Numbered from the stretch's first letter, positions 1 to 8,578 are shown. The stretch: DNA of 64,000 nucleotides from JBOFZL01 sp051655155 (GCA_051655155.1 JBOFZL010000026.1:106430-170429); one strand, 5' to 3'. Notes: generated from the letters alone by a model not told the origin. Translations and numbers: made by a program.

Positions 1-309
1 GGTGGTATGAATGCTCAAGGGCTTTTCCAAATGGGACAGCAACAGGAAAACTCAAATGGATGGAACTGTCCTTGTGGACATACAGGGAATGAAGGAAAAT
101 TTTGTGTAGAGTGTGGTAAGGAAAAACCTACTCAACCAGATTCTTGGCTTTGCCAATGTGGAACGACCAACAATGGTAACTTTTGTTCCCAGTGTGGAAA
201 AGGAAAACCGGCAGGAGGAATAGCTTACAAATGTGATAAATGTGGATGGGAGCTTGTAGACACTCCACAACCACCAAAGTTTTGTCCACAATGTGGGGAT
301 CCGTTTTAA
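1..309 (+). CDS. C-terminal end of an SPFH-type protein with zinc ribbons (partial)
   Basis: The frame is open from base 1 and the first codons read Gly-Gly-Met, so the gene starts upstream of the window and the Met at 7 is probably internal. The visible part holds three Cys4 zinc-ribbon-like units: CPCG/CVECG, CQCG/CSQCG and CDKCG/CPQCG. This tail, followed by a zinc-ribbon gene and a TPM gene, matches the known arrangement of SPFH (virion-core-like) proteins that carry a C-terminal zinc ribbon. The SPFH domain itself is not visible, so the family assignment rests on the tail and the neighbours. It is probably a membrane-associated scaffold protein. Confidence 0.7.
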   Translation, partial: GGMNAQGLFQMGQQQENSNGWNCPCGHTGNEGKFCVECGKEKPTQPDSWLCQCGTTNNGNFCSQCGKGKPAGGIAYKCDKCGWELVDTPQPPKFCPQCGDPF

Positions 310-358
310 CAAGGAAGATAGATAAGGATTAATATTAAAGTCATTAAAGGAGTATGTT

Positions 359-1444
359 ATGACGAATAAAGTTACCAACTATCAGTGTCCGGCATGTACA
401 GGCCCCTTAGCTTTTAAAGGTGAAACCGGGAAGATGGAGTGTCAATACTGTGGGACCACCTATGAAGTGGATCTAATAGAAAAACTTTATGAAGATAAAA
501 TTCAGGTTGAGTCTAATGCTGGAAAAGAGCCAGAGTGGAATTTTGATAAATCAGAAGATGAATGGACAGAAGAGGAAATCGCCAATATGAAAGCTTATAA
601 CTGTCCTTCCTGTGGAGCTCAACTAATCTGTGATAATACTATAGTAGCTACAGAATGTCCATATTGTGGAAATCCTTCAATTGTTTCTACTAATTTTGCG
701 GGACATTTAAAACCTGATTATCTAATTCCTTTCAAAATAAGCAAGAAAGAAGCTGTCAATGCTCTTAAAGAGTATTATAAAGGAAAGTTGTTTTTGCCAA
801 AGGGCTTTGCTGAGAGTAATCATATAGAAGAAGTTAAGGGTACCTATGTTCCTTTTTGGTTATTTAATGGAGAAGCAGAGGCAGCTATGCGTTTTTTAGG
901 AACGAGGAGTCACTCTTATGTAAATGGAAATGAAGAGGTAACAGTTACAGAGTATTATCGTGTAGTAAGAGAAGGAAACCTTAAATTTAATAAGATACCA
1001 GTAGATGGGGCATCTAGTATGCCAGACTCTTATATGGATGCAATTGAACCATTTGATTATGGAGAGATTCAACCCTTTATGTCCGCTTACTTACCAGGAT
1101 ATTTTGCAAATAAGTATGATCAAAGTGTAGAAGAATGTAGTCAGAGAGTTAATAGAAGAATAAGGGAAAGTACAGAAGATGCTTTTAGAAGCACTGCAAG
1201 TGGCTACCTCACACTTATTCCTGAATACAGTGATATAAACTTAAAGCAAGGAGATGTTAAATATGCCTTTATTCCAACGTGGATATTGAATACAAAATGG
1301 AAGGATAAAACCTTCTTGTTTATAATAAATGGTCAAACTGGAAAACTGGTAGGAGATCTTCCTGTTGACAGAGGAAAATATTGGAGTTGTTTTTTTGGAA
1401 TAGCGTTACCATTAATGGCTATACTATGGAAAACAATGTTTTAG
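359..1444 (+). CDS. Membrane-anchored zinc-ribbon protein (TFIIB-type ribbon)
   Basis: A protein of 361 residues with two Cys4 ribbons near the N terminus: CPAC/CQYC at about residues 10-31 and CPSC/CPYC at about 82-102. A long soluble middle follows, and a hydrophobic segment of about 20 residues near the C terminus probably anchors it in the membrane. The start has an AAGGAG ribosome binding site. It lies 49 bases after the SPFH gene and 10 bases before the TPM gene, so the three are probably co-transcribed. Proteins of this type commonly sit beside SPFH and TPM genes, but no biochemical role is established. Zinc binding is inferred from the cysteine spacing. Confidence 0.75.
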   Translation: MTNKVTNYQCPACTGPLAFKGETGKMECQYCGTTYEVDLIEKLYEDKIQVESNAGKEPEWNFDKSEDEWTEEEIANMKAYNCPSCGAQLICDNTIVATECPYCGNPSIVSTNFAGHLKPDYLIPFKISKKEAVNALKEYYKGKLFLPKGFAESNHIEEVKGTYVPFWLFNGEAEAAMRFLGTRSHSYVNGNEEVTVTEYYRVVREGNLKFNKIPVDGASSMPDSYMDAIEPFDYGEIQPFMSAYLPGYFANKYDQSVEECSQRVNRRIRESTEDAFRSTASGYLTLIPEYSDINLKQGDVKYAFIPTWILNTKWKDKTFLFIINGQTGKLVGDLPVDRGKYWSCFFGIALPLMAILWKTMF

Positions 1445-1454
1445 GAGGAAGAAT

Positions 1455-2237
1455 ATGAAGAAAATAATATGTCTTTTCCTAACAACCTTTATTCTTTGCA
1501 TATCATTATCTACAACAATTTTTGGAAACCAGAAAAATTTAATAATAGATGAGGCAGGTCTTTTAACTCAAGAAGATTATTCAGAGCTTAATCAACTGGC
1601 AAAAGAGGTATCAGAGCGTTATCAGTGCAATGTAAATATTGTAACGGTTAACGATATGGGAGACGGTGATGCCTATGAGTTTGCGAAAGAGGTATATAAT
1701 AAGCGAGGACTTGGTTATGGAGAAGAAAAAAGTGGAATTCTACTGCTCTTAAGCATGAGTTATAGAGATTATGCGATGATATCACATGGCTATGGCAATA
1801 CGGCTTTCACAGACTATGGAAGAGAAAAAATGTTGGATGAGTATATACTGCCACCTTTGAGTAATGATATGTACTATGAAGCTTTTAAGGCTTATATCGA
1901 AAAGGCAGGTGAATATTTAGAACTATCCAAATCTGGAAAGCCGTTGGGACGTAGTACAGATCCGGAATTTATTCTAAATGTAGTATGGGTTAGATGGTTG
2001 ATAACTATATTAGTGCCATTGGCCATTGCTGGAATTATATGCACAATATTTAGAAGAAAGATGAAAACGGCTATAATGGCTACAAATGCTGATGATTATA
2101 TACTATCAGACGGATTTAATTTAACTGGCAAAGAAGATAGATTTCTTTATATAACAGAAACTCGGAGAAAAATAGAGAAATCATCAAGCAGTAGCGTAGG
2201 TAGTGATGGATTTTCAGGATCAAGTGGAAAGTTTTAA
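1455..2237 (+). CDS. TPM-domain (DUF477) exported membrane protein
   Basis: A protein of 260 residues. Residues 1-24 form a signal peptide. The TPM domain follows (about 28-160), with the typical opening on a buried aspartate (IIDEAGLLT) and the GYGNTAFTD stretch. One transmembrane segment lies near residues 177-199, and the tail is rich in Ser and Gly, as is usual for the family. The ribosome binding site is GGAGGAAG. TPM proteins are linked to membrane or photosystem repair in phototrophs and have no defined role in anaerobic Firmicutes. It is the last gene of the SPFH/zinc-ribbon/TPM set, followed by a terminator. Confidence 0.85.
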   Translation: MKKIICLFLTTFILCISLSTTIFGNQKNLIIDEAGLLTQEDYSELNQLAKEVSERYQCNVNIVTVNDMGDGDAYEFAKEVYNKRGLGYGEEKSGILLLLSMSYRDYAMISHGYGNTAFTDYGREKMLDEYILPPLSNDMYYEAFKAYIEKAGEYLELSKSGKPLGRSTDPEFILNVVWVRWLITILVPLAIAGIICTIFRRKMKTAIMATNADDYILSDGFNLTGKEDRFLYITETRRKIEKSSSSSVGSDGFSGSSGKF

Positions 2238-2261
2238 AATATTATATCTTAATTATTAAGG

Positions 2262-2310
2262 AAACTGATTGTATGGATTAGAAAAACTAATTCATGTAAT
2301 CAGTTTTTTT
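2262..2310 (+). terminator. Rho-independent terminator after the TPM gene
   Basis: Inverted repeat with outer arms AACTGATT/AATCAGTT and inner arms ATTAG/CTAAT, followed by a run of seven T. It closes the SPFH/zinc-ribbon/TPM unit. Confidence 0.85.
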
Positions 2311-2426
2311 CATAAACAAGTCAATATAACCTGTAGTTTACAATTTATTAGTATGGATTAGTTTAATTGTTATAGAAGCGAAAATATTAAAATTAAATAA
2401 ATATGATAAAAAAAATCAAGTTTATA

Positions 2427-2455
2427 TTGACAAAATTAGTTTGAAGATTTATTAT
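2427..2455 (+). promoter_or_regulatory. Sigma-A-type promoter of the NADH oxidase gene
   Basis: TTGACA at 2427-2432 and TATTAT at 2450-2455, separated by exactly 17 bases. The start codon is about 45 bases downstream. Confidence 0.8.
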
Positions 2456-2500
2456 CAAGATAGATATTAAACATAAAATTGAAATTATTAGGAGGGAAAT

Positions 2501-3832
2501 ATGGGGAAAATAGTAGTGGTAGGAGCGAATCATGCAGGGACAGCGGCGATTAATACAATTTTAGATAATTATAAAGGTAATGAAGTTATAGTTTTTGATA
2601 AAAATTCCAATATAAGTTTTCTTGGATGTGGAATGGCTCTATGGATAGGAAAGCAAATTGACGGGGCAGAAGGTCTTTTCTACTCTAACAAAGAAACCTT
2701 AGAGAAAAAAGGTGCAAAAGTATATATGGAAACCTCTGTAGATAAGATTGATTATGACAAAAAAATTATATATGCTACTGGAAAAAATGGGGAAATGTAT
2801 GAAGAGTCTTACGACAAAGTAATCTTAGCAACAGGCTCACTTCCTATTGTACCAAATATAGAAGGTAAGGATTTAGAAAACGTTCAATTAGTTAAGCTTT
2901 ACCAAAATGCAGCTGAGGTTATAGAAAAATTAAAAGATGAAAATATTAAAGATGTAACAGTTGTAGGAGCAGGATATATAGGGGTAGAACTTGCAGAAGC
3001 TTTTGCAAGGCTGAATAAAAACGTAACTATGATTGACTGTGCTCATACAGCTTTAGGAAACTACTATGATGATGATTTTACATCCATGATGAATGAAAAC
3101 CTTGCTAATCATGGAGTTAAGCTGGCATTTAATGAGACGGTTCAAAAGATAGTAGGAGATAAGAAGGTAGAGAAAATTGTAACTGATAAAAATGAATACA
3201 AGTCAGACATGGTAATTTTAGCTATCGGATTTAGGCCAAATAATGCCTTAGGAAATGGGGAGTTAGAATTATTTAGAAATGGTGCATATATAGTAAATAA
3301 AAATCAGGAAACAAGTGTTAAAGATGTATATGCTATCGGAGATTGTGCAACAGTTTATGACAATGCAATAAATGATATTAGCTATATAGCTTTGGCAACT
3401 AATGCAGTACGTTCTGGGGTTGTTGCAGGACATAACGTATGTGGAACTCCATTGGAATCCATAGGTGTTCAAGGTTCTAATGGTATCTGTATTTGGGATT
3501 TAAAAATGGTTTCTACAGGACTAACAGCATCAAAGGCTAAAGCTTTTGGATATGAGCCACTTACAGCTAATTTTGAAGACTTACAAAAGCCTGCTTTTAT
3601 TGGAGATGATAGAAAGGTAAAAATAAGAATAGTATATGACAAAAATTCAAGAGTTATATTAGGGGCACAAATGGCATCTGAATATGATATGTCTATGGGT
3701 ATTCATATGTTCTCATTAGCAATTCAAGAAAAAGTTACTATAGATAAGTTAAAACTGCTGGATATTTTCTTCCTGCCACATTTTAATCAGCCATATAACT
3801 ATATAACAATGGCAGCACTTACAGCAGAATAA
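2501..3832 (+). CDS. nox: NADH oxidase (FAD-dependent, CoA-disulfide reductase family)
   Basis: A cytoplasmic flavoprotein of 443 residues. The FAD-binding fold opens the protein (VVGANHAG, with His11 at the usual active-site position). The redox-active cysteine is Cys43 in SFLGCGMALW. The NAD-binding GAGYIGVELAEAF lies at about 157-169, the second FAD motif AIGDC at about 278, and the dimerisation domain ends in PYNYITMAAL. The single Cys and this tail resemble water-forming NADH oxidases; a CoA- or polysulfide-reducing relative cannot be excluded. Water-forming enzymes reduce O2 to water with NADH, which fits oxygen defence in an anaerobe. It is monocistronic, with a consensus promoter before it and a terminator after it. 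Confidence 0.85.
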   Translation: MGKIVVVGANHAGTAAINTILDNYKGNEVIVFDKNSNISFLGCGMALWIGKQIDGAEGLFYSNKETLEKKGAKVYMETSVDKIDYDKKIIYATGKNGEMYEESYDKVILATGSLPIVPNIEGKDLENVQLVKLYQNAAEVIEKLKDENIKDVTVVGAGYIGVELAEAFARLNKNVTMIDCAHTALGNYYDDDFTSMMNENLANHGVKLAFNETVQKIVGDKKVEKIVTDKNEYKSDMVILAIGFRPNNALGNGELELFRNGAYIVNKNQETSVKDVYAIGDCATVYDNAINDISYIALATNAVRSGVVAGHNVCGTPLESIGVQGSNGICIWDLKMVSTGLTASKAKAFGYEPLTANFEDLQKPAFIGDDRKVKIRIVYDKNSRVILGAQMASEYDMSMGIHMFSLAIQEKVTIDKLKLLDIFFLPHFNQPYNYITMAALTAE

Positions 3833-3866
3833 AAATATATAAAATATATCTAATAAGAGTTTTAGA

Positions 3867-3894
3867 AATGGAGGGCAAAGGCTCTCCATTTTTT
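3867..3894 (+). terminator. Terminator after nox
   Basis: Arms AATGGAG and CTCCATT with a 10-base loop, followed by six T. The decayed conjugative DNA begins only a few bases later. Confidence 0.85.
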
Positions 3895-3901
3895 ATAAAT
3901 T

Positions 3902-4700
3902 AACGCCCTTCTTATATATATCTGGAGTGAAACTCCAAGAGAAGAAAAGAGCTTTGCAACTCTCCTTGATAGGATAGACGCATAAGAAGTTAGAGAAGAA
4001 GATGAAACCTACATGAATCCGATAGACATACTCTTTGAAACACTCGAGAAAAAAGAGACTACACACTTTGCCGTAAAGCAATATAAAAAATACAAACTGG
4101 CAGCTGGAAAAACGGCTAAGTATATTCTTATTTCCTGTGGTGCAAGACTTGCTCCATTTGATATTCAGGAGCTTAGGAACTTGATGAAAGAAGATGAACT
4201 TGAACTTGATACACTTGGAGATAGAAAAACGGCACTCTTTGTCATTATCTCGGATGCAGATGATACATTTAACTTTGTGGTGTCTATTATGTATTCACGA
4301 CTATTTAATCTACTTTGTGATAAGGCAGATGATGAGTATGGAGGGAGATTGCCTATTATGTAAGATGTCTATTTGATGAGTTTGCAAATATTGGCTTAAT
4401 TCCAAAGTTTAAAAAGTTGATAGCAACTATTCGTTCCAGAGAAATTTCAGCAAGCATAATACTTCAAGCACAATCTCAGCTAAAGGCGATATATAAGGAT
4501 AATGCCGATACCATAATCGGAAACTGTGACAGTACCTTATTTCTTGGAGGCAAGGAGAAAACCACATTAAATGAACTTTCTGAAACCTTGGGCAAAGAAA
4601 CAATAGACCTATATAACACATCAGAAACAATAAGCAATTAAAAAGGCTTTGGGCTAAATTATCAAAAGACAGGTAAGGAACTGCTACACTTGATGGTGAA
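3902..4700 (+). pseudogene. Decayed VirD4/TraG-type conjugation coupling protein
   Basis: The translated remains match the C-terminal half of the VirD4-like coupling ATPase of Tn916/Tn1549-type conjugative elements: IWSETPREE near 3920, SCGARLAPFDIQELR near 4140 and LFDEFANIG near 4370, then the region after Walker B. Three lesions are visible: an in-frame TAA near 3984, a one-base deletion near 4357 (CCTATT then ATG, where the normal frame needs CAT), and a TAA at 4639-4641 where a Gln codon is expected. The N-terminal ATPase half is absent, and similarity starts right after the nox terminator. The two apparent ORFs at 4013-4363 and 4417-4641 are pieces of this one gene. Confidence 0.85.
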
Positions 4701-4831
4701 GAGTTCAGTTGCCCAAAATAAAACGAACAGGGACACGATACAACTGGACATTCTGCAAAGGGCTTGCAAAGTAGCCTAAAATCAGAAAACAAAGGAGTTG
4801 TAGCGTATTGAAATTAGAATATTTATAAAAT

Positions 4832-5129
4832 GGCGATTACCTTATTCCCAATTTGACATTGAGTGAGCAGCCATCGACACCGCTTGGCAAGTATGGGCGT
4901 ATGCGGAACATCTATTTACAAGAACACCGTCCTGTCCTATATAGCCACTTATTTTTATCCGAAAAGCTCTATCCTCATTTGCTTGAAATCGACCAAGCCG
5001 CCAATGGCGAGAGCTGCAAGGATAACGGAACATCTCAAAGCCACCGAACAAATGCGATGGATAGGCTTGATGAATACGGTTAAGGCGCAGGTGAAGGAAA
5101 TTATTTTTGTGGAGTTGGTTTATCACTGA
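4832..5129 (+). pseudogene. Decayed TnpV (transposon-encoded protein)
   Basis: The frame reading GDYLIPNLTLSEQP, then TPLGKYGRMR and YLQEHRPVLYSHL, matches the TnpV protein of Tn4451-like and conjugative elements. The start codon and first residues are missing (a TAA lies just upstream at 4826). A frameshift near 5010 moves the rest, TEHLKATEQM and on to VELVYH, into another frame. The role of TnpV in the parent elements is not well defined. Together with the VirD4 remnant it marks 3.9-5.1 kb as the debris of an integrative element. Confidence 0.8.
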
Positions 5130-5171
5130 AAATGTTGCGTTGCCTAAACGGATATAAAAATATAAGATATC

Positions 5172-5210
5172 ATAAAATCGGAGGGCTAACTAATAGCCCT
5201 CCGATTTTAT
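5172..5210. terminator. Bidirectional terminator between TnpV debris and the WYL regulator
   Basis: A perfect 17-bp inverted repeat (core ATCGGAGGGCTA and its complement) around a 5-base loop. AT-rich arm ends give T runs on both strands. It can end the minus-strand regulator gene that stops at 5231. Confidence 0.85.
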
Positions 5211-5230
5211 AAAACATATGTTAGTCAATT

Positions 5231-6172
5231 TTATATATCGTCAATACATTTTGTGAGAAATTGCAATTGCTCTAAAATAAGATTTTTCAAACACGCAGGT
5301 TTTATAGATAAAATGTGTTTTCCATAGGCAATGAAGTAATTTGCAATAAATTCTTCCTCCCCCTTATTGTAAAAACCTCTCACAAAATAACGACAGTTCT
5401 TCACATGAAACTTCATTGATGTGTAGTGTTCCTTATAAAATAAATCAGCTCCTTTTTCAGATACCTCCACTTCAAAGTGGGTAGCACCGTTTAATTTGTA
5501 GATTGTTTGCTCTGCCTGTATAAATTCATCAAGTGGCTTTGCTTGATATTGATTATTTTCCGTGAGCACAGTAATTTTATCACATCGAAACACTTTGGGG
5601 CTATTTGTTTCAAAGTTGTAGCCAGTTGCATACCATTGTCCATATGATGATGAGATATTGAAAAACTGAATGGGATAATCTGTACTACAATCATTCTTTG
5701 TGTAGGTTACAATGCAGACTTTTTCTTCAAGGGCATATTCTAAAATCACATTTAAGAATTGGCAGTGATTATTATGCTGTATAGTAGCCAAGCTGAATAC
5801 TCGTTCAACTCTGCGGAGCATATTGATTTTTTCCGAAGCTAAACAATTTTCAAATTTTTTCTTCAACTGTTCTATGCTTAAGTGACATGGTGTGCTTTCA
5901 TAAGCTTGTAATGTGAGCATCGAAAAATACAGTGCAAACACTTCATCAATATTAAAGATAATAGGTGATAATAGTCTGTTCCGTAGTACACCATAATAAC
6001 CATTTCTGCCGTTTTGAGAATATATTGGCATTCCAATACGCTCTAAGGCTTCAACATCTCTTAAAGCCGTACTCTTGGATATAGAATAGCGCTCCATTAA
6101 TTCCTTTAGATTAAAAAAGTTTTTGCCATTCAGGAATAGCAACATATCATTAATTCGTTCGGATTTATTCAT
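5231..6172 (-). CDS. WYL-domain transcriptional regulator (HTH_11 + WYL)
   Basis: A protein of 313 residues. An N-terminal winged helix-turn-helix (about 3-60, with YSISKSTALRDVEALERIG) of the DeoR/HTH_11 type is followed by a helical linker and a WYL-like ligand-sensing domain (about 140-235, with GQWYATGYNFE). A C-terminal domain completes the usual YafY-type layout. It is divergent from the S51 peptidase gene at 6283, and a perfect inverted repeat lies between them, so it probably controls that gene and itself. Ligand and sign of control are unknown. Confidence 0.85.
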   Translation of the reverse strand: MNKSERINDMLLFLNGKNFFNLKELMERYSISKSTALRDVEALERIGMPIYSQNGRNGYYGVLRNRLLSPIIFNIDEVFALYFSMLTLQAYESTPCHLSIEQLKKKFENCLASEKINMLRRVERVFSLATIQHNNHCQFLNVILEYALEEKVCIVTYTKNDCSTDYPIQFFNISSSYGQWYATGYNFETNSPKVFRCDKITVLTENNQYQAKPLDEFIQAEQTIYKLNGATHFEVEVSEKGADLFYKEHYTSMKFHVKNCRYFVRGFYNKGEEEFIANYFIAYGKHILSIKPACLKNLILEQLQFLTKCIDDI

Positions 6173-6204
6173 ATTCCACCACCTCGTAATTTCAAATTAC
6201 ATCT

Positions 6205-6231
6205 AAAAGGTGTCGCAGGATGACACCTTTT
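6205..6231. promoter_or_regulatory. Probable operator: AAAAGGTGTC inverted repeat
   Basis: A perfect 10-bp inverted repeat (AAAAGGTGTC / GACACCTTTT) with a 7-base spacer sits between the divergent WYL regulator and S51 peptidase genes. A TATTATACT -10-like stretch follows directly on the peptidase side. A hairpin terminator is unlikely because the repeat lies upstream of both genes. It is the best candidate for the WYL protein's binding site. Confidence 0.65.
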
Positions 6232-6282
6232 AATATTATACTTGAATTAATCAATAAAGAAAAGTAGAAAGGATTGAAAGAA

Positions 6283-6897
6283 ATGAAAAAAATATTTTTA
6301 TCCTCATCGTTCAAAGATGTGTGTACCATATTTGCGGATTTCGAGAAAAACATCGAGGGGAAAACTGTAACTTTTATTCCCACGGCAAGCATTGTAGAAA
6401 AGGTTGTTTTTTATGTTGAAGCAGGGAAAAAGGCTCTTGAAAAATTGGGTGCTATTGTTGATGTACTTGAATTATCAACAGCAACTGCTGATGAGATAAG
6501 TACCAAGCTACGAAACAATGATTATATCTATGTAACAGGGGGAAATACCTTTTTCCTTTTGCAAGAACTGAAACGAACAGGTGCAGATACAATCATAACT
6601 GAAGAAGTCAATACAGGAAAATTATATATCGGAGAGTCAGCAGGAGCTATGGTTACCGCAGTAAACGTTGAATATGCTAAAGCAATGGACAGTTGCAAAA
6701 AAGCTCCAAGTTTACTGAACTTTGATGCTTTAGGGTTAGTCGATTTTTATACAGTGCCACACTTCACAAATTTCCCTTTCAAGAAATCTGCACAGAAAAT
6801 TGCAGATAACTATTCTGCTGCATTAAATTTGTCTCCAATTAGCAATAACGAAGCAATTTTGATTGTTGATAACGAAATCCGAATAGAAAGAAACTAA
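6283..6897 (+). CDS. Type 1 glutamine amidotransferase-like / peptidase S51 family protein
   Basis: The ATG at 6283 is preferred over an in-frame TTG at 6274 because AGAAAGGA lies about 7 bases before it. The product has 204 residues. YVTGGNTFFLLQ (about 85-96) and the nucleophile elbow GESAGAMV (Ser) are the S51/dipeptidase E signatures, and VPHF supplies the conserved His region. Family members cleave N-terminal Asp-X dipeptides or act on cyanophycin-like substrates; the substrate here is not known. The gene probably forms a regulatory pair with the divergent WYL gene. Confidence 0.85.
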   Translation: MKKIFLSSSFKDVCTIFADFEKNIEGKTVTFIPTASIVEKVVFYVEAGKKALEKLGAIVDVLELSTATADEISTKLRNNDYIYVTGGNTFFLLQELKRTGADTIITEEVNTGKLYIGESAGAMVTAVNVEYAKAMDSCKKAPSLLNFDALGLVDFYTVPHFTNFPFKKSAQKIADNYSAALNLSPISNNEAILIVDNEIRIERN

Positions 6898-6971
6898 TCC
6901 ACACCAAGGGGACTTTCTGCTCATACAGAAAACAGAATATTTAACTTAATACAAAATGGGAGTTGCTATGC

Positions 6972-7008
6972 CCGACTGAGATTTTACGAATTTCAGTCGG
7001 CATTTTTG
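6972..7008 (+). terminator. Terminator upstream of the sigma-like remnant
   Basis: CCGACTGA and TCAGTCGG arms, with four more pairs inside, followed by a short T run. It separates the S51 gene from the element-derived DNA at 7.0-7.5 kb. Confidence 0.7.
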
Positions 7009-7027
7009 CGTTCATAGACCCTCGCTG

Positions 7028-7078
7028 CCGTTCCCCACCGCCTCCATTCAGACCCAAAAAATCTGAATGGAGGAACGG
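7028..7078 (+). promoter_or_regulatory. Hairpin sequestering the ribosome binding site of the sigma-like gene
   Basis: CCTCCATTCAGA at 7041-7052 pairs perfectly with TCTGAATGGAGG at 7062-7073, and the outer CCGTTCC (7028-7034) can pair with GGAACGG (7072-7078). The GGAGG at 7069-7073 is the ribosome binding site of the ATG at 7081, so the hairpin would mask it. This suggests translational control in the parent element. Confidence 0.55.
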
Positions 7079-7080
7079 TT

Positions 7081-7506
7081 ATGGAGATAACCATAAAAAT
7101 AAACGGATAATCTGTGTCCGTAGATGTCAGCTATGAAGTTTACCAGTGCCTATGCAAAAGTGACCGCAAGGCAGAAAATCTATCCCACCAACAGCAGCGG
7201 CACTGGGATACAAGGGAGTTTGACGAGTACATCATTCCCACCGAATGTAGGCACATATACAGCCCTACCCCCGAAGAAATCCTATGTCACAGGGAAACCA
7301 TGTGCGAGCTGATGGCGATGCTTGCTACCTGCACAGCGGTACAGCAAGAACGGTTTTTGCTCTATGCTCTTGAGGGCATGAGCTACGAGCAAATAGGGTG
7401 GCTTCATGGTTGCTCAAAAGTTGCAGTAAGTGACAGTATAAAAGCAGTTAGAAAAAAATATAAAGATTTTTTCAAAATGGTCATGCAAAAGAATTATGCA
7501 CGATGA
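7081..7506 (+). pseudogene. Decayed sigma-70-like factor of a conjugative element
   Basis: The ATG at 7081 opens MEITIKING, typical of the small sigma-like factors of Tn1549-family elements, but codon 10 is TAA (7108-7110) where Gln is usual. After the stop the frame continues with RHWDTREFDEY, FLLYALEGMSYEQIG and CSKVAVSDSIKAVRKK, the last two covering the region-4 helix-turn-helix. The normal tail is lost near 7480, where a peptidase fragment begins. A GTG at 7114 could restart translation, but without an obvious ribosome binding site. GC content is higher than in the flanking DNA, as expected for imported sequence. Confidence 0.8.
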
Positions 7507-7735
7507 CGAACTATTAAAATTTGTATTAATACATGAGTTAACACATATAAAAAGATTTGATATGGTATTTACTCATATTAAGAACTTAGTTGCTTGTCTT
7601 CAATGGTATAATCTATTTATCTTAGTAGCTTTCAGGTATACGGAAGATGATATTGAAGTCCTTTGTGACAAGTTGGTAATAGAAAGAATAGGAGATTATG
7701 ATGGAGAGGGAAGGTATTATCGTGTGCGTAGGTAA
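7496..7735 (+). pseudogene. Fragment of an M56 (BlaR1-type) membrane metallopeptidase
   Basis: The 79 translated residues contain HELTHIKRFD, the zinc-binding HExxH helix, and EVLCDKLVIERIG, which carries the third ligand region. Both are hallmarks of M56/BlaR1 peptidases. The N-terminal membrane helices and the C-terminal part are absent, and the fragment overlaps the end of the sigma-like remnant, so this is a recombination scar. An intact family member would sense antibiotics or envelope stress. Confidence 0.7.
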
Positions 7736-8114
7736 GTTAAACTTTATTGGAACTATTTCGATTGCGATATTATGTTTAGGACTTGCTTTTCTATTTGATT
7801 TGTATTTTATTCATACATCTTCATACGTTAATCATGCAGTTGCATTAATCTTATGTGGTGTGATATCACCGAGCATTCAAGGAATATATTTTTTTAAAAA
7901 AAGAAAAATAAAATTAATCTTTATAAATGTATTGTTTATTGTTGTAGCATTGCTTGTTTTATGTTTAGGTGAATATTTAGCCATAAATTTTTTTCAGTTA
8001 GAGTTTATCAGTTATCTATATTATCCGGGTATGATGCTTAATACTATATTGGTAATAGTTGAGTCAATGTATGTAATAGTCGTATTCGTGTTACAAAGAA
8101 AAAATATAGTATAA
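7701..8114 (+). CDS. Small four-helix membrane protein of unknown function
   Basis: The start at 7701 has AGGAG six bases upstream; an ATG at 7698 is too close to it. The 137-residue product has four hydrophobic segments, at roughly residues 13-32, 43-62, 73-98 and 112-133, joined by a short basic loop (FFKKRKIK). No family is recognised. The start overlaps the end of the M56 fragment in another frame, so the gene may itself be a leftover of a larger locus, but its frame is intact. Confidence 0.5.
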   Translation: MEREGIIVCVGKLNFIGTISIAILCLGLAFLFDLYFIHTSSYVNHAVALILCGVISPSIQGIYFFKKRKIKLIFINVLFIVVALLVLCLGEYLAINFFQLEFISYLYYPGMMLNTILVIVESMYVIVVFVLQRKNIV

Positions 8115-8578
8115 TTTTTATAAGACAATCAGTTTCATATAAGTGTTTTTACAAAAAATGTTCAATTATATATTCAGTAAAATATTTAATGAAAAACAGA
8201 TATATTATTTGGATATATTTATTAATTTGGTTTTATTGCTTAGATACTATGAAAATTATTAATTCAAATATTACTGAAATATCAGCTAATGATATTTTTG
8301 ATAAACAAAACATAAATGTTGTAGATGGGAAAATTCGAAATAAATTTGGAATACCATTGCTCAGTAGTAAATTGGCTAGCGAATCCATATATAATTGAAA
8401 AAGTAAATATAAATAACACAGATTATGCTATTCTTACTTTATAATTACTATTTAATTATAGCTACTTCATTTAATATATAATATGATATAATAAATAAAT
8501 TACATAAATAGTTGCAAACAGAATAAATAAAGTGAACTCTATGAAATAATATTGTGTGTGCTATGTAAGGAGAATAAT

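Noticed and set aside
7124..7312. 62-residue open frame overlapping the sigma-like remnant
   Set aside because: It is a shadow frame of the pseudogene; the recognisable protein similarity is in the other frame.
8189..8398. 69-residue open frame with a hydrophobic start
   Set aside because: No ribosome binding site and no recognisable family; it lies in an AT-rich stretch where chance frames are common.
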